Assembly: GCF_900106775.1 (NCBI RefSeq)
Contig: NZ_FNNQ01000008.1
Coordinates: 101,130 to 165,129, forward strand
Direction of reading: 5' to 3'
Origin: Marininema mesophilum
GTDB lineage: Bacteria > Bacillota > Bacilli > Thermoactinomycetales > DSM-45169
Length of the DNA stretch: 64,000 nucleotides
The translations under genes were made by a program, and so were the position numbers. The notes below the pieces were generated by a model. That model was not told the origin of the DNA, did no database searches, and saw nothing but the letters and a program-made list of their open reading frames with translations. Positions 55,815 to 63,758 of this stretch are shown here, one piece after another (the first letter of the stretch is position 1; the number at the start of each line of letters is the position of its first letter).

Positions 55815-56391
55815 AAAGTTGATTCTCCTCCATATACAACCGAACGGATTCAGGGATGAGATACCGTACCGAATCCCCTCGTATCAATCGATTGCGCAGA
55901 TTGGTAGAGGAAATATCCACTTTAACCCCTTTACTCACTAGTGTGAGACGACGTCGTACCTCAGGGGAAAGTTCTTTTTCATCCAACGAGTACCCTGGAC
56001 GTAATAATCCAATCACCGATACCCTCTCTAGGATCTCCTTTATACGGTGCCACTTAGGCAAATGAAGTACCATATCCGCACCCATGATCAGATAAAATTG
56101 ATGTTGTGGATACATTTTTCCTAAGAAAATCATTGTATCCACAGTATAAGAGGGACCCTTACGATCTAACTCTATCCGGGATGCACAAAAAGAAGGGTGA
56201 TCTGCCACTGCTCGCTCTACCATAGCCAACCGATGTGTTGCATCCATATGGGGGCCTTTTTTATGAGGAGGCGTTTTAGCTGGGATAAACCATATTTCGT
56301 CGAGCTCCTCAGCAAACCGTGCCTGCTCTGCCATAATCAAATGGCCCATATGAATCGGATCAAAGGTTCCACCGAAAATACCTATTTTCAT
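55801..56391 (-). CDS. nadD: Nicotinate-nucleotide adenylyltransferase
   Basis: A 196-residue adenylyltransferase that makes deamido-NAD from NaMN and ATP. The N-terminus MKIGIFGGTFDPIHMGHLIMAEQ carries the GGTFDPxHxGH nucleotidyltransferase motif. Later segments are IWFIPAKTPPHKKG, YTVDTMIFLG and KVDISSTNLRNRL (ISSTxxR motif). A long upstream open frame adds 51 residues that run through the aroE end and are rejected; ATG 56389-56391 begins 4 bp after the aroE stop. An ATG four codons earlier (MSDT) is possible. The YqeI RNA-binding gene usually found before nadD is missing. Confidence 0.95.
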   Translation of the reverse strand: MKIGIFGGTFDPIHMGHLIMAEQARFAEELDEIWFIPAKTPPHKKGPHMDATHRLAMVERAVADHPSFCASRIELDRKGPSYTVDTMIFLGKMYPQHQFYLIMGADMVLHLPKWHRIKEILERVSVIGLLRPGYSLDEKELSPEVRRRLTLVSKGVKVDISSTNLRNRLIRGDSVRYLIPESVRLYMEENQLYGPS

Positions 56392-56395
56392 CGTA

Positions 56396-57247
56396 TCACT
56401 CATTAGCCAGTGACCGCTCCAAAGTAGCCACCATTTGTTGTACAGGTGGTTCAGCACCCAACCACCTTCGATAGGCAAGAGCCGCTTGATGGACAAGCAT
56501 CCCAAGGCCATTATGAACGTGCGCTCCTCGCAACTTTGCCTCATGTAGGAGACGTGTTTCCCTAGGGTGATAGATCAAATCACTTACGGTCAATCCCTGG
56601 TGAAGGTAGTCAGGATCGATGGGACATGCCTCCTCATGGGGTGACATCCCGACGGAAGTGGTTTGTATAAGTAAGGACGCTTCCTTTAAGGGAACGGCGA
56701 TATGTTCCAGCAATACTGCTTCAGCCTGTGTCCATCTCCGCAATCGCGAAGCGAGTTCCTCAGCTTTGATCAAGGTTCGATTGGCAATTGTGATATGGGC
56801 AACTCCCGCTTTCGCAAGGGCTGTTCCCACTGCTCGGGCAGCACCACCCGCACCAAGTAGAACGATTCGTCTCTCTCTGAGATCGATCCCCGTTTCACTC
56901 TGCAAGGATTGGATATAGCCTTCCCCATCTGTATTGGTTCCAATCAGTCGCCCTTGGTCAATGATCACCGTGTTCACAGCACCAATCTCCGCCGCTTCTT
57001 TCTCGACTTCATCCAAAAAATCCATCACAGACACCTTGTGGGGAACCGTCACATTAAACCCTCGAAAGCCAAGGGCTTTTAACCCAGCTACCGCCTGCCC
57101 AAGATCCGTAGGGGTGACATCAAAGGGAAGATAGATATATGGTATATGTTGTTTCGCAAACGCATCATTCCATATATGTGGTGATTTTGAGTGACCAATG
57201 GGATGACCAATCACCCCTACCTTTCCTACTGTTCCAGTAATACGCAT
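56396..57247 (-). CDS. aroE: Shikimate dehydrogenase
   Basis: A 283-residue NADP-dependent enzyme reducing 3-dehydroshikimate in aromatic amino acid synthesis. The N-terminus has VGVIGHPIGHSKSPHIWNDAF (shikimate-binding SxS), followed by GFNVTVPHKVSVMDFLDEV with the catalytic Lys, GTNTDGEGYIQSL, and the Rossmann loop VLLGAGGAARAVGTAL. C-terminal GLGMLVHQAALAYRRWLG is also conserved. AGGGGGT lies four bases before the ATG. It is followed after 4 bp by nadD and preceded by yqeH at 70 bp, all on the minus strand. Confidence 0.96.
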   Translation of the reverse strand: MRITGTVGKVGVIGHPIGHSKSPHIWNDAFAKQHIPYIYLPFDVTPTDLGQAVAGLKALGFRGFNVTVPHKVSVMDFLDEVEKEAAEIGAVNTVIIDQGRLIGTNTDGEGYIQSLQSETGIDLRERRIVLLGAGGAARAVGTALAKAGVAHITIANRTLIKAEELASRLRRWTQAEAVLLEHIAVPLKEASLLIQTTSVGMSPHEEACPIDPDYLHQGLTVSDLIYHPRETRLLHEAKLRGAHVHNGLGMLVHQAALAYRRWLGAEPPVQQMVATLERSLANE

Positions 57248-57317
57248 ACGACCCCCTGAAATTTTTTCATTTTGTAATGAAACTACCCGATTTACCCCAT
57301 CCCTAATCTAAGGAATG

Positions 57318-58421
57318 TCAAATAACAGCGGAACGAAGCTCTACACGGACGTCCTCAGGAGCCCAGACATCCACCTTTGCTTTCTCGCTACCCATACTAA
57401 CCCAGCCTAAGCCAGAGATTACAATATCTTGTTTCTTGCCTGCTTTGATATGAAAGGTATGTCGCACCATCTTCGGCATCGATTCAGGTTTTTTTGGTGG
57501 AGAGAGGAGTTCCCCGCGATGTCGATCCCAAACCTCACTTGCCTTTTCCAGCTTTGTCCGATGAATATAGAGGGCATTAGCAAAATAACAGACAAAGGAT
57601 TGTCGATTGCCTTCTACAAAGTCAAATCGGGTCAATCCACCAAAAAAGAGCGTCTGGCCTTCACTCAATTGATACACCTTTGGCTTTACTTCCCCATCCG
57701 GTGTTATTTGCTTGAGTTCCTTAGGGTCTACCCACTCGCTCATCCGATCCTTACGCACCACCCCTGGCATATCGACGATATGTTTGCCATCACCAAGGGG
57801 GATACTGATCGCATCTAAAGTGGTTCCTGGATATGGAGACGTAGTAACAGCTTCTTCCCCACCACCAAATTCCTTCAATAAGCGATTAATCAAGGTGGAC
57901 TTGCCCGCATTCGCAGTACCAATCACGAATACATCACGACCCTCTCGGTACTTCTCAATCGCTTCTGCAACGGTATCCATCCGTACTGCTTTCACAGCAC
58001 TCGTCAATACAACATCTACCGGCTTTACACCTAGGTCTTTTGCTGCCCTTTGTACCCATTCCTTCAAACGCTGATGCTTAATCGATTTAGGAAAAAGATC
58101 CACTTTATTGCCAAGTATAAGGAGAGGATTATTGCCAATATGACGATGGATTCCTGGAATCCAACTCCCTGAAATATCAAAGAGGTCGATTACCTGAACC
58201 ACTAATGCCTCTGATTGGGCAATTTGCTCAAGCAGACCCAATGTAGCACTAGGATCCTGCTCTACAGGTGCCAACTCATTGTAATGCCGGATCCGGTAAC
58301 ACCGCCGACAAATCATATGCTCCCGCTTCAAAGCTGAAGCTGGCATATACCCTTGTCCCTCGGGATCCTCTGTTTGCAGTGTGACTCCGCAACCTTCACA
58401 CCATCGCTCTTGTTCTATCAC
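57318..58421 (-). CDS. yqeH: Ribosome biogenesis GTPase YqeH
   Basis: A 367-residue circularly permuted GTPase needed for 30S subunit assembly. An N-terminal zinc finger (CEGCGVTLQ ... CRRCYRIRHYN) precedes the G domain, in which G4 (GNKVDLF) comes before G1 (GTANAGKSTLINRLL) and G3 (DMPG), the permutation signature. The frame is open to 58463, but GTG at 58419-58421, overlapping the yqeG stop in GTGA and preceded by GGGAGGA, gives 367 residues, equal to B. subtilis YqeH (366). Translationally coupled to yqeG. Confidence 0.96.
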   Translation of the reverse strand: MIEQERWCEGCGVTLQTEDPEGQGYMPASALKREHMICRRCYRIRHYNELAPVEQDPSATLGLLEQIAQSEALVVQVIDLFDISGSWIPGIHRHIGNNPLLILGNKVDLFPKSIKHQRLKEWVQRAAKDLGVKPVDVVLTSAVKAVRMDTVAEAIEKYREGRDVFVIGTANAGKSTLINRLLKEFGGGEEAVTTSPYPGTTLDAISIPLGDGKHIVDMPGVVRKDRMSEWVDPKELKQITPDGEVKPKVYQLSEGQTLFFGGLTRFDFVEGNRQSFVCYFANALYIHRTKLEKASEVWDRHRGELLSPPKKPESMPKMVRHTFHIKAGKKQDIVISGLGWVSMGSEKAKVDVWAPEDVRVELRSAVI

Positions 58422-58936
58422 TTCTGTTCCTCCCAGCCCAACAAACCCTTCTGCTTCATCCAACGGAAAACCACCCGTTCAGCGAGACGGTTTACCTTTG
58501 TAAACGTGCCTTCTGATTGAGATACAGGGACCACCAATATCGTATGAAGTCCCAGGGTATTTCCACCAAGAACATCCGTAAACAATTGATCCCCGATCAC
58601 GACCGTTTGTTCCGGTTGAATTTCCATCTTTCGCATCGCCCGTTTAAAAGCAGGGGAAAGGGGTTTCTTCGCCCGGTGAATATAAGGCACACGTAGGGGC
58701 TGTGCAAATTTAGAGACTCGAGTCCGTTTATTGTTTGAAACAATCATCACTTTAAAACCCAACCCCTGCAATTGATCTAACCAACTAACCAATTTCGGAG
58801 TGGCATCAGGGCGCGTCGACTCGACCAACGTATTGTCCAGATCAACAATCGCCCCCTTCACACCCCGGCGTTGCAACTCATTAAAATCGATTTCATAAAC
58901 CGATTGCACAAACTCATCGGGAATGATCCGTTTCAA
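58418..58936 (-). CDS. yqeG: YqeG-family HAD phosphatase
   Basis: A 172-residue HAD-superfamily phosphatase (subfamily IIIA). Motif I is GAIVDLDNTLVES, motif II is KVMIVSNNKRTRV, a Lys-containing AKKPLSPAFKRAM follows, and motif IV is VVIGDQLFTDVLGGN. The substrate is not established. The frame opens at 58951, but TTG at 58934-58936 (MLKRIIPDEF) with GGTGGAG five bases upstream matches the family N-terminus. It is the first gene of the yqeG-to-rsfS run. Confidence 0.94.
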   Translation of the reverse strand: MKRIIPDEFVQSVYEIDFNELQRRGVKGAIVDLDNTLVESTRPDATPKLVSWLDQLQGLGFKVMIVSNNKRTRVSKFAQPLRVPYIHRAKKPLSPAFKRAMRKMEIQPEQTVVIGDQLFTDVLGGNTLGLHTILVVPVSQSEGTFTKVNRLAERVVFRWMKQKGLLGWEEQK

Positions 58937-59242
58937 CACAGCTCCACCCACTTAGCGCATACTTTTCGGCCCTAACTATACCACATCATGGAATGGCGTT
59001 GCAAAAGACAACATCGCTCTGAAAGGATTTTCTATATTTATTTGATATTTTCGGTAAGCTAGTATAACAGCTTGCTTCGTGGGCGGTTATCTATCTACGA
59101 ATCGACAATTGTTTGATGGGTTGATATAGCTAATAGCTAACACCCACTTTTCTATTAAAGAGCCCCTTCTCATAGAAAACCCACACTAGCACCTTCATCA
59201 CTACGTAATTTAGATTAGTAATGATGAAGGTGGGGAATACAT
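58937..59242. other. Divergent gap between yqeG and the YheC/D gene
   Basis: A 306-bp region. The plus strand has a weak TTGATA (59042-59047) and TATAAC (59063-59068) with only 15 bp between. An imperfect inverted repeat at 59190-59232 lies immediately before the plus-strand gene and includes its ribosome-binding site. The yqeG promoter (minus) is not evident. Confidence 0.45.
59190..59232 (+). promoter_or_regulatory. Hairpin that may mask the ribosome-binding site of the YheC/D gene
   Basis: CACCTTCATCA (59190-59200) pairs perfectly with TGATGAAGGTG (59222-59232), with three further pairs inside after a bulge. The 3' arm contains GAAGGTG, the start of the GAAGGTGGGG ribosome-binding site for the TTG at 59243. 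Confidence 0.5.
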
Positions 59243-59998
59243 TTGACTCAACTACTTTGTATAAGAAGTAAAGAATGCAAGAACGACCTATTATTAAATG
59301 ATCCGGTAATCTCTCCGTATCTTCCACAAACACTTCCACTAAACCTAGTTAACCTTCAAAAAATGATTCTTCGCTATGAAACTGTCTATGTAAAACCAGA
59401 CGTCGGAAGTTCAGGGTTCGGCATTTATCGAATTGAGCGACTTCAGCCCAATCAATACCTTCTTCGCAGTCAAACCACGAAGGTTATGCAGGGTACCAGC
59501 GCAGAACTAGGACAGGCCACCATGAAAATTGGACGCAAAAAACCATATCTTCTCCAGCAGGGCATACAAAGTTTAACCACCCGTGGACTTCCCTTCGATT
59601 TACGCGTTCACATGCAACGTGTTAACGGAGAGTGGGTATATGGTGGGGCGGTTGGAAAATTAGGGAAACGATATGGTGTAGTGACCAATCGATTTCGCGG
59701 TGGGCAACCCGTCCCCATCGAAACCCTTCTTGCCCATCATTTAAACCGTAGCCCTATTCAACAAAAATCCCTGATGGAAGAGATCAAACGAGTTGCTTTT
59801 CGTATAGCTCGTCTCATGCAAAAGCGCTTTCCTTATCCTAGGGAATATGGGATCGATATTGGGATCGATAATAAACAGCTATGGATTTATGAAGTGAATA
59901 CGTCCCCAGGAATTACTGTTTTTAGAAAACTATCCGATCACCGGCCGGTGAAACGCATTCTCCTTCATCGCAGACAGGGAAATATTAAGCGACGATAA
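59243..59998 (+). CDS. YheC/YheD-family ATP-grasp protein (endospore coat-associated type)
   Basis: A 251-residue ATP-grasp-like protein of the YheC/YheD family, known in Bacillus as endospore coat-associated proteins. Landmarks are TVYVKPDVGSSGFGIYRIERL (~49-69), PYLLQQGIQSLTTRGLPFDLRVHMQRVNGEWVYGGAVGKLG, and the C-terminal EYGIDIGIDNKQLWIYEVNTSPG with metal/ATP ligands. It is shorter than typical YheC/D (~350-450), lacking most of the N-terminal domain. The start is TTG with GAAGGTGGGG six bases upstream. It ends 26 bp from the convergent hydrolase gene. Activity unknown; possibly ligase-like. Confidence 0.85.
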   Translation: MTQLLCIRSKECKNDLLLNDPVISPYLPQTLPLNLVNLQKMILRYETVYVKPDVGSSGFGIYRIERLQPNQYLLRSQTTKVMQGTSAELGQATMKIGRKKPYLLQQGIQSLTTRGLPFDLRVHMQRVNGEWVYGGAVGKLGKRYGVVTNRFRGGQPVPIETLLAHHLNRSPIQQKSLMEEIKRVAFRIARLMQKRFPYPREYGIDIGIDNKQLWIYEVNTSPGITVFRKLSDHRPVKRILLHRRQGNIKRR

Positions 59999-60024
59999 CA
60001 ATCATTCTTTCCCTGCACTTCAAT

Positions 60025-61746
60025 CTACCGATTCCGCTTAACCCATCCTTCCCCCGTTAACTTTAGTGCGCTTGGTTTTCCTTGACCCTTAACAACCGGG
60101 TGTTTAACATACCAACCACGTTCATTGCCTGTTTCATTGGTGTGATAACGAAAGCGGAGATAACGAACATCATTTGGCAATGTAATCCCTTGTCTGCCCC
60201 AACCTTCACTATCCCCACTCAGCGATGGGCTTAGGGAGGACCACGTCTGACCATCAACCGATCCCTCGACCACACCATAGTCCGCACCTGGTTCTATCCG
60301 ATACCATGTGTCAAAAGTGAGCGTGCGATTCTCCCCTAGGGGTAATTCCTCTGACATTAGACTACGGTCCAGTTGATCGCCATAGCCTGCAAACCAGGCT
60401 TGCTGCCTACCAGGCACTTTGACAGGTATCCCATCAGCGACAAAACGATTCACTTGTCTCCGAAGTGGATTGATTGATGATGTCGCTCGTGTAGGATGCA
60501 CCCGGTTGGTCAAAGTGATTGCTATCGTTGCATTGCTGCGGCTAACCACCATCGATGTTCCTGTAAATCCCGTATGACCCATACTTTCTGTACCCGAGAG
60601 TCCATCCATGTACCATGGTTGATTTAACTCCCATCCAAGGCCATGATCATGCCCTGAAAAATCCGCATTCTGATTTTGTTCCATCAAGGCAACCGTATTT
60701 GGTTGTAAAACCCGTACTCCTCCGTATCTGCCTTTGTTTAATAGCATTTGGGCAAATACAGCTAAGTCATGGGCAGTCGAGAAGAGACCGGCATGACCTG
60801 ATACTCCATCAAGGGACCAAGCATTTTCATCATGGACCTCTCCCCAAACCATTCCTCGATTTAACACAGGTTGATACTCTGTAGCCGCAATCCGTTCTCG
60901 GAGTGATGCAGGAGGATTATAAAGGGTATCCTTCAGTTTAAGTGGACGGGTAATCACTTGTTTAATTACCTCATCGAGACGTTTTCCTGTGAGTTTCTCT
61001 ACTAAGGCCCCTAGGGTGATCATATTTAAATCACTATAGACATAGGTGCTACCCGGTTTATTTTTTAGTGGGTGTTTCAAAACGATCTGGATTCGCTCTT
61101 TCCGGTTACTTCCCATCTTCCATAGGGGGATGCCAGGCTCAAATCCAGAAGTATGGGTCAATAACTGACGAATGGTCACATTCTCTTTCCCATTTTGGGC
61201 GAACTCAGGTAGATACCGGGCTACTGGATCATCTAGTTGAAATCGACCCTCTTCATAGAGCTTCATGACCACAGTAGCCGTAAAAATTTTGCTAATCGAG
61301 GCGATATCGAAAATCGTATCCTTTTTCATCGCAACCGGTTGTTCTAAGGGTGTTTTTTGATCATCTTTATACTTGGCCGCCTTCCCATAAGCCTTCTCTT
61401 TGGCCACAACCCCACTTCGGGCAACTAGTACCACTGCCCCAGGGGTTGTTTCTTTTGCCACCGCATCCTCCATAAAAGGATCGATAGCATCTAGCGAACC
61501 TTTAATCATCCCAACTTTTCCTGGATGGCCGTGATGTAATACAGGAGAGTTCGGAGCTGGTTCATCCCATGGGTTCCGTTTGCCTCTCTCTGCCTGAATG
61601 AACTCCTCTCCTCCTTTGATATTATCGATGGGCCGTCCGTTGTTCATAGCAGAACCGCTATTTGCTGCCCATCCTCCACTTGGAAACACAAGGCTCAATC
61701 CCAAAGTAATCGAAACTACTCTCCTTATAGGAAAACCGTCTCTCAC
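60025..61746 (-). CDS. Secreted beta-lactamase-family serine hydrolase with C-terminal beta-rich domain
   Basis: A 573-residue secreted protein. An N-terminal signal peptide (RRVVSITLGLSLVFPSGGWA) is followed by a class C beta-lactamase-like/esterase domain (~90-420). This domain has FDIASISKIFTATVVM, whose SISK is the catalytic SxxK, then VYSDLNMITLGALVEKLTG with the YxN-type motif, and a HTGFTGTS segment in the KTG-equivalent position. Residues ~440-573 resemble a discoidin/F5-8-type module (GENRTLTFDTWYRIEPGADYGVVEGSVDGQTW and VRYLRFRYH), perhaps for binding glycans. Related proteins act on wall peptides or esters; the substrate is open. Confidence 0.88.
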   Translation of the reverse strand: MRDGFPIRRVVSITLGLSLVFPSGGWAANSGSAMNNGRPIDNIKGGEEFIQAERGKRNPWDEPAPNSPVLHHGHPGKVGMIKGSLDAIDPFMEDAVAKETTPGAVVLVARSGVVAKEKAYGKAAKYKDDQKTPLEQPVAMKKDTIFDIASISKIFTATVVMKLYEEGRFQLDDPVARYLPEFAQNGKENVTIRQLLTHTSGFEPGIPLWKMGSNRKERIQIVLKHPLKNKPGSTYVYSDLNMITLGALVEKLTGKRLDEVIKQVITRPLKLKDTLYNPPASLRERIAATEYQPVLNRGMVWGEVHDENAWSLDGVSGHAGLFSTAHDLAVFAQMLLNKGRYGGVRVLQPNTVALMEQNQNADFSGHDHGLGWELNQPWYMDGLSGTESMGHTGFTGTSMVVSRSNATIAITLTNRVHPTRATSSINPLRRQVNRFVADGIPVKVPGRQQAWFAGYGDQLDRSLMSEELPLGENRTLTFDTWYRIEPGADYGVVEGSVDGQTWSSLSPSLSGDSEGWGRQGITLPNDVRYLRFRYHTNETGNERGWYVKHPVVKGQGKPSALKLTGEGWVKRNR

Positions 61747-62068
61747 TTTTGTATCTCCCCTTTCCGTACTTCATTGGATCCAGTTGAAATCATCGTTCAC
61801 TCAATTTCCAATCCAACAATTATATGGAAAGTTAGACTTTATTGGGAAAACATTTCTAAAGACGTTCCAATAACCCAGACCATTGAAAAGATCAAACTTG
61901 ATAATATATACCATACCAGTTATCAGTATACCTTCTTACAACAAGTACCATACAACGTCCAACGCCTGCCATCTGTACGAATCTTTTAGATTTCCATGCA
62001 TATAAAATGATGATTGCCCATTACATGGTTAGGGGTATATACCATCCTATGAGGCCACAAAAAAGGGG
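61747..62068. other. Divergent region between the serine hydrolase and katA
   Basis: An AT-rich gap of about 320 bp before the katA promoter. Apart from the start-proximal ribosome-binding sites I see no gene; short plus-strand open frames have no supporting features. The serine hydrolase promoter must lie here on the minus strand. Confidence 0.5.
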
Positions 62069-62099
62069 TTGACTCAGTTTTTAATTATAATTATTATTA
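62069..62099 (+). promoter_or_regulatory. katA promoter with overlapping PerR box
   Basis: TTGACT (62069-62074), a 17-bp spacer and TATTAT (62092-62097) form a sigma-A promoter. The 15-bp TTATAATTATTATTA at 62085-62099 matches the PerR operator (TTATAATNATTATAA) with one mismatch and covers the -10. Peroxide-responsive repression of katA is expected. Confidence 0.85.
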
Positions 62100-62151
62100 A
62101 TAAATAAATACTATTACTTTACACATACTATAAGGGAGAGTGATCGTCAGC

Positions 62152-63612
62152 ATGAACGAGAAAAAGAATCTGACGACAAACCAAGGAGCCCCAGTAGGGG
62201 ATAACCAAAATTCCCGTACAGCCGGTCGCCGCGGTCCGACTCTACTGGAAGATTATCATTTGATTGAAAAAATCGCCCACTTTGATCGGGAGCGTGTACC
62301 CGAACGTGTCGTGCACGCCCGTGGTGCTGGTGCATACGGAACTTTCCGTGTCACACATCCGATGACGAAGTACACAAAAGCATCCTTTCTACAAAAAGAA
62401 GGGCATGAAACCCCGGTCTTCGTCCGCTTCTCCACTGTGATCCATTCTGCTGGTTCCCCAGAGACAGCACGGGATCCACGTGGCTTTGCTGTGAAGTTTT
62501 ACACAGAGGAAGGAAACTATGACATCGTCGGTAATCACCTACCTGTTTTCTTCATCCGAGATGCTATCAAGTTTCCCGATATGGTTCACTCCTTAAAGCC
62601 AGCACCGGATACCAATATCCAGGATCCAGATCGATACTGGGATTTTATGTCCCTCTCTCCTGAATCAACTCATATGATGACCTGGCTATTCTCCGACTAT
62701 GGTACCCCTGCTAACTATCGTCAGATGGAAGGCTTCGGTGTTCACGCTTTTAAATGGGTCAATGCAGCAGGTCAGGTCATCTATGTCAAATATCACTGGA
62801 AACCAATCCAAGGTGTCAAAAACTTCTCTGCCGAAGAAGTCAAAGAGGTGCAAGGAAACGATTTCCAACATGCGACTCGGGATCTTTTTGATCATATCGC
62901 CAAGGGTGATTATCCTGAGTGGGATCTTTCTGTTCAGCTACTGCCTATAGAAGATATGGATAACTTTGATTGGGACCCCCTTGATCCTACGAAAGTATGG
63001 CCAGAGGATCTTTATCCTCTCAATCCAGTAGGACGGATGACCTTGAACCGCAACCCACAAAACTTCTTTGCGGAAACGGAGCAGTCCGCCTTCACCCCCA
63101 GTGCTGTCGTCCCAGGGATTGAGCCATCCGAAGATAAGCTCCTTCAAGGCCGTCTCTTCTCCTACCCTGATACTCAGCGTCACCGCATTGGACCAAACTA
63201 CCTACAACTACCTGTCAACTGCCCGTACGCCAAGGTGCAAAACCATCAACAGGATGGAAACATGCAAATAAACCGAGAGCAGCCGACGATCAACTATGAA
63301 CCTTCCCGTCATGAGGAGAATCCCCTAGAGGATCCAGCCTACTTGGAAAGCGAAACCCCTCTCTCTGGTGTAGCCGGTCGCCAAAAAATCTACAAAACCG
63401 ATAACTTCACCCAAGCTGGGTTGCAATGGAAAAAATTTAATGAGTCCGAACGGGCAAACTTGATTAAGAACATGGCCAATGATCTAGAGCAGGTCAATGA
63501 ACAAACTCGACTCTTGGCGATTTGCAACTTCTATCGTGCAGACGAAGAATATGGACGCACACTTGCGGATGCCCTGGGTATCGATATCAGCAAATACCTA
63601 CAACAAGCTTAA
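62152..63612 (+). CDS. katA: Catalase (clade 3 monofunctional haem catalase)
   Basis: A 486-residue haem catalase that decomposes hydrogen peroxide. Active-site residues are His55 (VVHARGAGAYGTF), Asn128 (IVGNHLPVFFIRD), and the proximal haem ligand Tyr338 in RLFSYPDTQRHRIG. Further landmarks are PVFVRFSTV, RDPRGFAVKFYTEEGN and DFMSLSPESTHMMTWLFSDYGTP. Small-subunit size matches KatA of Bacillus (483). GTG at 62140 would overlap the ribosome-binding site AAGGGAGAG, so ATG 62152, 11 bases downstream, is preferred. It is regulated by a PerR-type promoter. An IS200/IS605 element begins six bases after its stop codon. Confidence 0.97.
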   Translation: MNEKKNLTTNQGAPVGDNQNSRTAGRRGPTLLEDYHLIEKIAHFDRERVPERVVHARGAGAYGTFRVTHPMTKYTKASFLQKEGHETPVFVRFSTVIHSAGSPETARDPRGFAVKFYTEEGNYDIVGNHLPVFFIRDAIKFPDMVHSLKPAPDTNIQDPDRYWDFMSLSPESTHMMTWLFSDYGTPANYRQMEGFGVHAFKWVNAAGQVIYVKYHWKPIQGVKNFSAEEVKEVQGNDFQHATRDLFDHIAKGDYPEWDLSVQLLPIEDMDNFDWDPLDPTKVWPEDLYPLNPVGRMTLNRNPQNFFAETEQSAFTPSAVVPGIEPSEDKLLQGRLFSYPDTQRHRIGPNYLQLPVNCPYAKVQNHQQDGNMQINREQPTINYEPSRHEENPLEDPAYLESETPLSGVAGRQKIYKTDNFTQAGLQWKKFNESERANLIKNMANDLEQVNEQTRLLAICNFYRADEEYGRTLADALGIDISKYLQQA

Positions 63613-63618
63613 CCACTT

Positions 63619-63758
63619 TTGACACTCCCATGGCTGAAGCACCCCAAGGGCACTTCCTTCGGGCGCCATGGGATTTTTGAGTCGTTAGCGTCCGCAATCC
63701 GTTTCCGTTTTGGACAACGCTCAAGTTCAGGGGTGTGTCATCACCCCATCCTGTACAG
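63619..63758 (-). ncRNA. Right end of an IS200/IS605 element with omegaRNA-like 3' scaffold
   Basis: Downstream of tnpB on the minus strand come AACGACTCAAAAATCC, a hairpin with stem CCCATGGC/GCCATGGG (63665-63672 with 63627-63634), and the terminal AGTGTCAA (63626-63619). This order resembles the 3' scaffold and right end of ISDra2-type elements as I recall it. In TnpB systems the RNA runs from within the tnpB 3' end to this boundary and continues into flanking DNA as the guide. The predicted guide would be read from 63618 downward, into the katA 3' end. Boundary placement is inferred. Confidence 0.75.

Noticed and set aside
56392..56544. N-terminal extension of nadD
   Set aside because: The extra 51 residues lie inside the aroE coding region in another frame and precede the conserved MKIGIFGGTFDP start.
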